This document shows, one piece after another, positions 22,910 to 27,072 of a DNA stretch of 27,072 bases (its first letter is position 1; each line of letters starts with the position of its first letter). The position numbers were made by a program, and so were the translations under genes. Source of the DNA: Pseudomonadota bacterium (lineage in GTDB: Bacteria; Pseudomonadota; Gammaproteobacteria; Xanthomonadales; Xanthomonadaceae); NCBI GenBank assembly GCA_023399815.1, contig JAEWOJ010000002.1:1-27072 (forward strand), written 5' to 3'. The notes beneath the pieces are model-generated. The model saw only the letters and a list, made by a program, of their open reading frames with translations, ran no database searches and had not been told where the DNA came from.

Positions 22910-23764
22910 GTGAACGCAGGCCTGCAGTCGTTGCCGCGTGCACGGCGCCAACGCCGGGTCCTGCCCGGCTTCGGCATCGGCATGGGCATCACCGTGTTCT
23001 GGCTGGGGCTGATCGTGCTGATCCCGCTGGCCGGCGTGTTCCTGCGCGCGGCCGGCCTGGGCGTGGACGGCATCTGGCGGATATGGAGCGAGCCGCGCGT
23101 GCTGTCGGCATTGCGGCTGAGCTTCGGCACCGCCTTCGCGGCGGCGGCGTTCAACACGCTGATGGGGACGTGGGTGGCCTGGGTGTTCGTGCGCTACCGC
23201 TTTCCCGGCAGGCGCGTGTTCGACGCGATGATCGACCTGCCGTTCGCCCTGCCCACCGCCGTGGCCGGCATCGCGCTCACCGCGCTGTACGGAGGCCAGG
23301 GCTGGCTGGGACGCTGGCTCGAACCGCTGGGCCTGAAGATCGCCTACACCCCGCTGGGGATCATCATTGCGCTGGTGTTCGTCGGCCTGCCGTTCGTGGT
23401 GCGCATCGTGCAGCCGGTGCTGGCCGAGGCCGAGCGCGAGCTGGAGGAAGCGGCGGCGACGCTGGGCGCCAGCCGCTGGCAGGCCATTGCCCGCGTCGTC
23501 GTGCCCGGACTGTGGCCGGCGATGCTGACCGGCTTCGCGCTGGCGTTCGCGCGCGGCGTGGGCGAATACGGCTCGGTGATCTTCATCGCCGGCAACCTGC
23601 CCAACGCCACCGAGATCGCGCCGCTGCTGATCACCATCCGCCTGGAGGAATTCGACTATGCCGGCGCCACCGCCATCGCCGCGGCGATGCTGCTGCTGTC
23701 CTTCGCGCTGCTGCTGCTGGTCAACAGCCTGCAGGCCCGGCTGCAGCGCAGGGGCGCGCGATGA
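22910..23764 (+). CDS. cysT: Sulfate ABC transporter permease CysT (CysU)
   Basis: One of the two inner-membrane permeases of the sulfate importer, 284 residues with about six membrane segments. It shows the CysT features DAMIDLPFALPTAVAGIALTALYG and the EAA loop EEAAATLGASRWQAIARVVVPGLWPAMLTG, which contacts the ATPase, followed by GVGEYGSVIFIAGN and LITIRLEEFDYAGA. The start is GTG at 22910, 3 bases after the sbp stop; the ribosome binding site is weak, so coupling to sbp translation is likely. The stop overlaps the cysW start as ATGA. Confidence 0.95.
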   Translation: MNAGLQSLPRARRQRRVLPGFGIGMGITVFWLGLIVLIPLAGVFLRAAGLGVDGIWRIWSEPRVLSALRLSFGTAFAAAAFNTLMGTWVAWVFVRYRFPGRRVFDAMIDLPFALPTAVAGIALTALYGGQGWLGRWLEPLGLKIAYTPLGIIIALVFVGLPFVVRIVQPVLAEAERELEEAAATLGASRWQAIARVVVPGLWPAMLTGFALAFARGVGEYGSVIFIAGNLPNATEIAPLLITIRLEEFDYAGATAIAAAMLLLSFALLLLVNSLQARLQRRGAR

Positions 23765-24705
23765 ACGAACTGGTGTCGGAGCTGCCGGTGCAGGCCGCGC
23801 GTGAAACGGCGGTGCGCGCGCCGCGTAGCGTCACCACCGAGCCGGGCTGGGTGCGGGCGCTGCTGATCCTCGGCGCGCTGGGCTTCCTGCTGTCGTTCCT
23901 GCTGTTGCCGCTGCTGCTGGTGTTCGTCGAGGCGCTGCGCGGCGGCGCGCAGGCGTTCTGGAATGCGGTGAGCGATCCGGACGCGCTGTCGGCGGTGCGC
24001 CTGACCCTGCTGGTCACCGCCATCGTGATTCCGCTGAACCTGGTGTTCGGCGTCGCCGCGGCGTGGGTGGTGAGCAAGCACCGCTTCCCCGGCAAGCGCT
24101 GGCTGGTGACCCTGATCGACCTGCCGTTCTCGGTGTCGCCGGTGGTGGCGGGGCTGGTGTTCATCCTGCTGTTCGGCCGCGATGGCTGGCTGTGGCCGCT
24201 GATCGAGGACGGCCTGCGCCTGCACCTGCCGGTGGCCGGCGAGGCGTTGCTGCGGTTGCCGCGCATCGTGTTCGCGGTTCCCGGCATCGTGTTGGCGACC
24301 ACCTTCGTCACCTTCCCGTTCATCGCCCGCGAGCTGATGCCGCTGATGGAGCAGCAGGGCAGCGACGAGGAACTGGCGGCGCTGACCCTGGGCGCCAACG
24401 CCTGGCAGATGTTCTGGAAGGTGACCCTGCCCAACATCCGCTGGGGCCTGCTGTACGGCGTGCTGCTGTGCAGTGCGCGGGCGATGGGCGAGTTCGGCGC
24501 GGTGTCGGTGGTGTCCGGGCACATCCGCGGGCGCACCAACACGCTGCCGCTGCACGTGGAGATCCTCTACAACGAATACGCCTACAGTGCCGCGTTCGCC
24601 TGCGCCTGCCTGCTGGCCGGCACCGCGCTGCTGACGCTGGTGCTGAAGACCTTCCTGGAATGGCGCCACGGCCAGTCGCTGGCCGCCGCGCACCGCCCGA
24701 GGTGA
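23761..24705 (+). CDS. cysW: Sulfate ABC transporter permease CysW
   Basis: The second permease of the sulfate importer, 314 residues. An N-terminal cytoplasmic tail of about 30 residues is followed by six membrane segments. Typical CysW sequence includes LIDLPFSVSPVVAGLVFILLFG, the EAA loop ELAALTLGANAWQMFWKVTLPNIRWGLLYG, and MGEFGAVSVVSGHIRGRTNTLPLHVEILYNEY. The ATG at 23761 overlaps the cysT stop by 4 bases, which decides the start. One base separates its stop from cysA. Confidence 0.95.
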   Translation: MNELVSELPVQAARETAVRAPRSVTTEPGWVRALLILGALGFLLSFLLLPLLLVFVEALRGGAQAFWNAVSDPDALSAVRLTLLVTAIVIPLNLVFGVAAAWVVSKHRFPGKRWLVTLIDLPFSVSPVVAGLVFILLFGRDGWLWPLIEDGLRLHLPVAGEALLRLPRIVFAVPGIVLATTFVTFPFIARELMPLMEQQGSDEELAALTLGANAWQMFWKVTLPNIRWGLLYGVLLCSARAMGEFGAVSVVSGHIRGRTNTLPLHVEILYNEYAYSAAFACACLLAGTALLTLVLKTFLEWRHGQSLAAAHRPR

Positions 24706-24706
24706 C

Positions 24707-25753
24707 ATGAACATCCGCATCCAACAACTGGGCAAGCGCTTCGGCGCGTTCCCCGCGCTCGACGGCGTGAGCCTGGACATCCGCAGCGGCGAGCTGCTGG
24801 CCCTGCTCGGGCCGTCGGGTTCGGGCAAGACCACGTTGCTGCGCGCGCTCGCCGGGCTGGAGCAGCCCGAGCAGGGCCGCATCCTGTTCGACGGCGAGGA
24901 CGCCACCGCGCTGAGCGTGCAGGCGCGTCGCGCCGGCTTCGTGTTCCAGCACTACGCGCTGTTCCGGCACATGGACGTGCGCGCCAACATCGCCTTCGGT
25001 CTGGAAGTGCGGCGCGGCGCGCAGCGCTGGCCGAAGGCGCGCATCGCCGCGCGCGTCGAGGAACTGCTGGCGCTGGTGCAGCTCGACGGCCTGGGCGGGC
25101 GCTACCCGACGCAGCTGTCCGGCGGCCAGCGCCAGCGCGTGGCCCTGGCGCGCGCGCTGGCCATCGAGCCGCGCGTGCTGCTGCTGGACGAGCCGTTCGG
25201 CGCGCTCGACGCGCAGGTGCGCCGCGACCTGCGCCGCTGGCTGCGCGAACTGCACGACCGTACCGGACTGACCACGGTGTTCGTCACCCACGACCAGGAG
25301 GAGGCGCTGGAACTGGCCGACCGCGTGGCCATCCTCAACCGCGGCCGCATCGAGCAGGTCGGCAGCCCGGGCGAGGTCTACGACCGGCCGGCGTCGCCGT
25401 TCGTGTATGGCTTCGTCGGCGAAGCCAACCGCCTGCCGGCGCGGGTCGACGGCAATGCGCTGGAGGTGGCCGGCGCGCGCTGGCCGCGCCCGGTGACGCT
25501 GCCGGATGCGGCCGGGCTGGCGGAGGTCTACGTGCGGCCGGAGGACATGCGCGTCGGCGATGCCGGCGACTGGGTGGGAACCGTGCTGTCGGTGCAGCGC
25601 AGCGGCGCCCGCGCGCGGCTGCGCGCGCGCCTGCGCGACGCCGCCGTGGACGTCGAGATCGAGCTGCCGCCGGACGCGCCGGCCTATGCGACGGGGCAGG
25701 CCGTCGCGCTGGTGGCCCGGCGCCATGGGGTGTTTCCGGTGGTCGCGGGCTAG
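24707..25753 (+). CDS. cysA: Sulfate ABC transporter ATP-binding protein CysA
   Basis: The ATPase powering the sulfate importer, 348 residues. Walker A GPSGSGKT is at 35-42, the Q-loop at FVFQHYALF (78-86), the signature LSGGQRQRVALARAL at 137-151, Walker B LLLDEP with Glu162, and the switch His195 in VTHDQEEA. The C-terminal TOBE-like regulatory part begins near 235 (FVGEANRLPARV) and contains VYVRPEDMRV. It closes the porin-sbp-cysTWA operon. No clear terminator is seen directly after it, so read-through to the next porin gene, 142 bases on, is possible. Confidence 0.96.
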   Translation: MNIRIQQLGKRFGAFPALDGVSLDIRSGELLALLGPSGSGKTTLLRALAGLEQPEQGRILFDGEDATALSVQARRAGFVFQHYALFRHMDVRANIAFGLEVRRGAQRWPKARIAARVEELLALVQLDGLGGRYPTQLSGGQRQRVALARALAIEPRVLLLDEPFGALDAQVRRDLRRWLRELHDRTGLTTVFVTHDQEEALELADRVAILNRGRIEQVGSPGEVYDRPASPFVYGFVGEANRLPARVDGNALEVAGARWPRPVTLPDAAGLAEVYVRPEDMRVGDAGDWVGTVLSVQRSGARARLRARLRDAAVDVEIELPPDAPAYATGQAVALVARRHGVFPVVAG

Positions 25754-25895
25754 GGAGGCGCCGGCGACGGGCTGGCCGCTTCCCGGGTTTGTCGCGCCCT
25801 TGGCGCGGGGGCTCTGGCGCCGCGGGTCATTCTGGTTAAGAATTCGTGAAACCCGCGCCACGGTGGCGCCGGCCCCCCACTTCCGGAGACCCCCC

Positions 25896-26594
25896 ATGAT
25901 CCCCTGCAAGCGCCTTGTGGCCGTTGCCTGTGCCGCCCTGCTGTCCATCCCGTTCGCCGCCTGCGCCGATGAAGCCGCCTCGCCCGTCAGCTGGGAAATC
26001 GGCGCGGTGTCGGATTACCTGTTCCGCGGTGCCTCGCAGACCGACGAGAAGGCGACCGTGCAGGGCACCGTCACCTGGACCTCGTCGGTCGGCCTCTATG
26101 CCGGCAGCTTCGCGTCCGGCGTGGACTTCGGCGCAGGCAGCCCCGACGTCGAAGTGGACTACTTCGTCGGCTATGGCTTCGACGTCAACGACAACGTGAA
26201 CGTCGATGTCCTGCTCAACCGCTACACCTACCCGGGTGCGAGCGAGATGGCCTACAACGAACTGGTCACCACCACCACCATTGCCCAGAACTGGAAGGTC
26301 AACGTCAGCTACACCAACGACGTGTGGGGCAGCAGCACCACCGGCTGGTACTACGGCGTGGGCGGCGAGTGGGGCCTGCCGGGCGACTTCAGCCTGAACG
26401 CCAACGTCGGCCGCAGCGTGTTCCGCGACAGCGACGTGGCGCAGGACTACACCGACTGGGGCGTCGGCGTCGGCCGCAGCTTCGGCATCGCCAACGTCTC
26501 GCTGGGCTACTACGGCACCGACGGCAAGGGCCGCGACAACTTCGGCAAGCTGGCCGACAGCCGCCTCATGCTGTCGGTGAAGATCGCGCACTGA
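25896..26594 (+). CDS. TorF-family putative porin
   Basis: A predicted outer-membrane beta-barrel protein of 232 residues. The signal peptide ends near residue 24 (CADEA). The mature N-terminus WEIGAVSDYLFRGASQTDEKATVQG is the hallmark of the TorF/gcw_chp family. Alternating hydrophobic strands follow, and the end is LADSRLMLSVKIAH. The family has no firmly established substrate. The ATG at 25896 has GGAG about 8 bases upstream. Its place after the sulfate operon suggests, but does not show, a shared role. A possible separate promoter region (25790-25860, with an AT-rich GGTTAAGAATTCG patch) precedes it. Confidence 0.88.
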   Translation: MIPCKRLVAVACAALLSIPFAACADEAASPVSWEIGAVSDYLFRGASQTDEKATVQGTVTWTSSVGLYAGSFASGVDFGAGSPDVEVDYFVGYGFDVNDNVNVDVLLNRYTYPGASEMAYNELVTTTTIAQNWKVNVSYTNDVWGSSTTGWYYGVGGEWGLPGDFSLNANVGRSVFRDSDVAQDYTDWGVGVGRSFGIANVSLGYYGTDGKGRDNFGKLADSRLMLSVKIAH

Positions 26595-26612
26595 ACATAG
26601 CCGCCGATGCTG

Positions 26613-26646
26613 CACGGAAAAGGCGCCGCAAGGCGCCTTTTCCGTG
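26613..26646 (+). terminator. Strong terminator after the TorF-family gene
   Basis: A perfect 15-bp stem CACGGAAAAGGCGCC/GGCGCCTTTTCCGTG with a GCAA tetraloop; the descending arm holds TTTT. It starts 18 bases after the stop codon. Confidence 0.85.
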
Positions 26647-26649
26647 TGT

Positions 26650-26716
26650 GTAGGCGCGACGCCAGTCGCGATGGGGCATTACCGAGGAAGCCCCTCGCGA
26701 CTGGCGTCGCTCCTAC
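26650..26716. repeat. Second class of dispersed palindrome (GTAGG...CCTAC)
   Basis: Two arms of about 26 bases, starting GTAGGCGCGACGCCAGTCGC and ending in its near-complement ...GCGTCGCTCCTAC, face each other across a short spacer. The sequence differs from the REPINs at 20258 and 26762. GTAGGAGCGACG-type palindromes are common in intergenic DNA of this family. Confidence 0.8.
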
Positions 26717-26761
26717 AGGCGGCCTCGCAGGATGGGGGCGGTGGGTGCCGACCATTGGTTG

Positions 26762-26832
26762 GTAGTGCCGGCCGCTGGCCGGCAGGGTTCCACGGGAAGT
26801 GCATGAGGTTGCCGGCCAGCGGCCGGCACTAC
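26762..26832. repeat. REPIN: two facing GTAG-type REP elements
   Basis: A GTAGTGCCGGCCGCTGGCCG arm (26762 on) faces its reverse complement, which ends CACTAC at 26832, with a spacer of about 22 bases. The arms are nearly identical to those at 20258-20330 and 50-74. It ends 10 bases before the tdh stop codon. Confidence 0.87.
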
Positions 26833-26842
26833 CGGTCGGCGG

Positions 26843-27072
26843 TCAGTTCCAGCTCAGCACGACCTTGCCGGCCTTGCCCTGTTCCATCAGGTCGAAGCCT
26901 TCCTGGAAGCGGTCCACCGGCAGCTGGTGGGTGAGCACCTTGCCGAGCGGGAAGCCGGACAGCACCAGCTGGGTCATCTTGTACCAGGTCTCGTACATCT
27001 TGCGGCCGTAGATGCCCTGCACGGTCAGGCCCTTGAAGATGATCTTGTCCCAGTCGCAGCCGGCGCCCTTGG
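26843..27072 (-). CDS. tdh: L-threonine 3-dehydrogenase, C-terminal fragment (runs off the window)
   Basis: Oxidises L-threonine to 2-amino-3-ketobutyrate, the substrate of Kbl. Only the last 75 residues are in the window. They read CDWDKIIFKGLTVQGIYGRKMYETWYKM near the left, then a THQLPVDRFQEGFDLM region, and finish GKAGKVVLSWN before TGA. This is a close match to the C-terminus of E. coli Tdh ([33 protein letters not shown]). The gene continues beyond the right end. It is on the same strand as kbl but separated from it by the sulfate-uptake genes and two REPINs. Confidence 0.93.
   Translation of the reverse strand, partial: KGAGCDWDKIIFKGLTVQGIYGRKMYETWYKMTQLVLSGFPLGKVLTHQLPVDRFQEGFDLMEQGKAGKVVLSWN

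Noticed and set aside
20258..26832. REP pairs considered as a CRISPR array or transposon ends
   Set aside because: The units are internally palindromic, occur as single facing pairs about 6.4 kb apart, have no regular spacers, cas genes or transposase, and show no visible target-site duplication.

Overview
The window is high-GC gammaproteobacterial DNA, most likely from the Xanthomonadaceae/Lysobacteraceae (Stenotrophomonas, Luteimonas, Lysobacter or Pseudoxanthomonas type). The grounds are the OmpA-family porin with a family-typical N-terminus, GTAG-starting palindromic REP/REPIN elements like those known from Stenotrophomonas and relatives, and housekeeping genes close to known gammaproteobacterial proteins. 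It reads as a chromosomal core region. I see no phage, transposase, CRISPR array, tRNA or rRNA.

Layout. 1-118: end of a REP element and the rluA leader. 119-4489 (+): RluA pseudouridine synthase, propionyl-CoA synthetase PrpE, a small unknown protein and a Suppressor-of-fused (SUFU) domain protein. 4513-6725 (-): an OmpR-type response regulator and sensor histidine kinase with a 4-nt overlap. 6870-9918 (+), divergent from the two-component pair: a coherent methionine-sulfoxide repair unit of exported MsrB, DipZ (CcdA plus thioredoxin-like domain) and exported MsrA. 10009-11172 (-): a glutathione S-transferase and a SleB-type cell-wall hydrolase. 11474-15344 (-): 2,4-dienoyl-CoA reductase FadH, a YczE-family membrane protein and an MDR-family oxidoreductase. 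15721-16830 (+): the major OmpA-family porin. 17128-18884 (+): two small exported proteins that share a 28-residue C-terminal module, placed on either side of an RsuA/RluB-type pseudouridine synthase. 19009-20223 (-): Kbl. 20442-25753 (+): an OprO/OprP-like porin followed by sulfate ABC importer genes (sbp, cysT, cysW, cysA). 25896-26594 (+): a TorF-family putative porin. 26843-27072 (-): the C-terminal end of L-threonine 3-dehydrogenase (tdh).

How the genes work together. The MsrB-DipZ-MsrA set is a self-contained envelope protein-repair relay: DipZ would carry electrons from the cytoplasm to both Msr enzymes. Both enzymes lack the usual resolving cysteine, which fits direct reduction by a dedicated thioredoxin-like domain. 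The divergent two-component system is its obvious candidate regulator. The porin-sbp-cysTWA block is a sulfate-uptake unit spanning both membranes. Kbl and Tdh catalyse consecutive steps of threonine catabolism but are separated here by about 6.6 kb of opposite-strand transport genes, bracketed by REPINs. The most novel-looking item is the shared C-terminal module of the two small exported proteins at 17128-17616 and 18579-18884.
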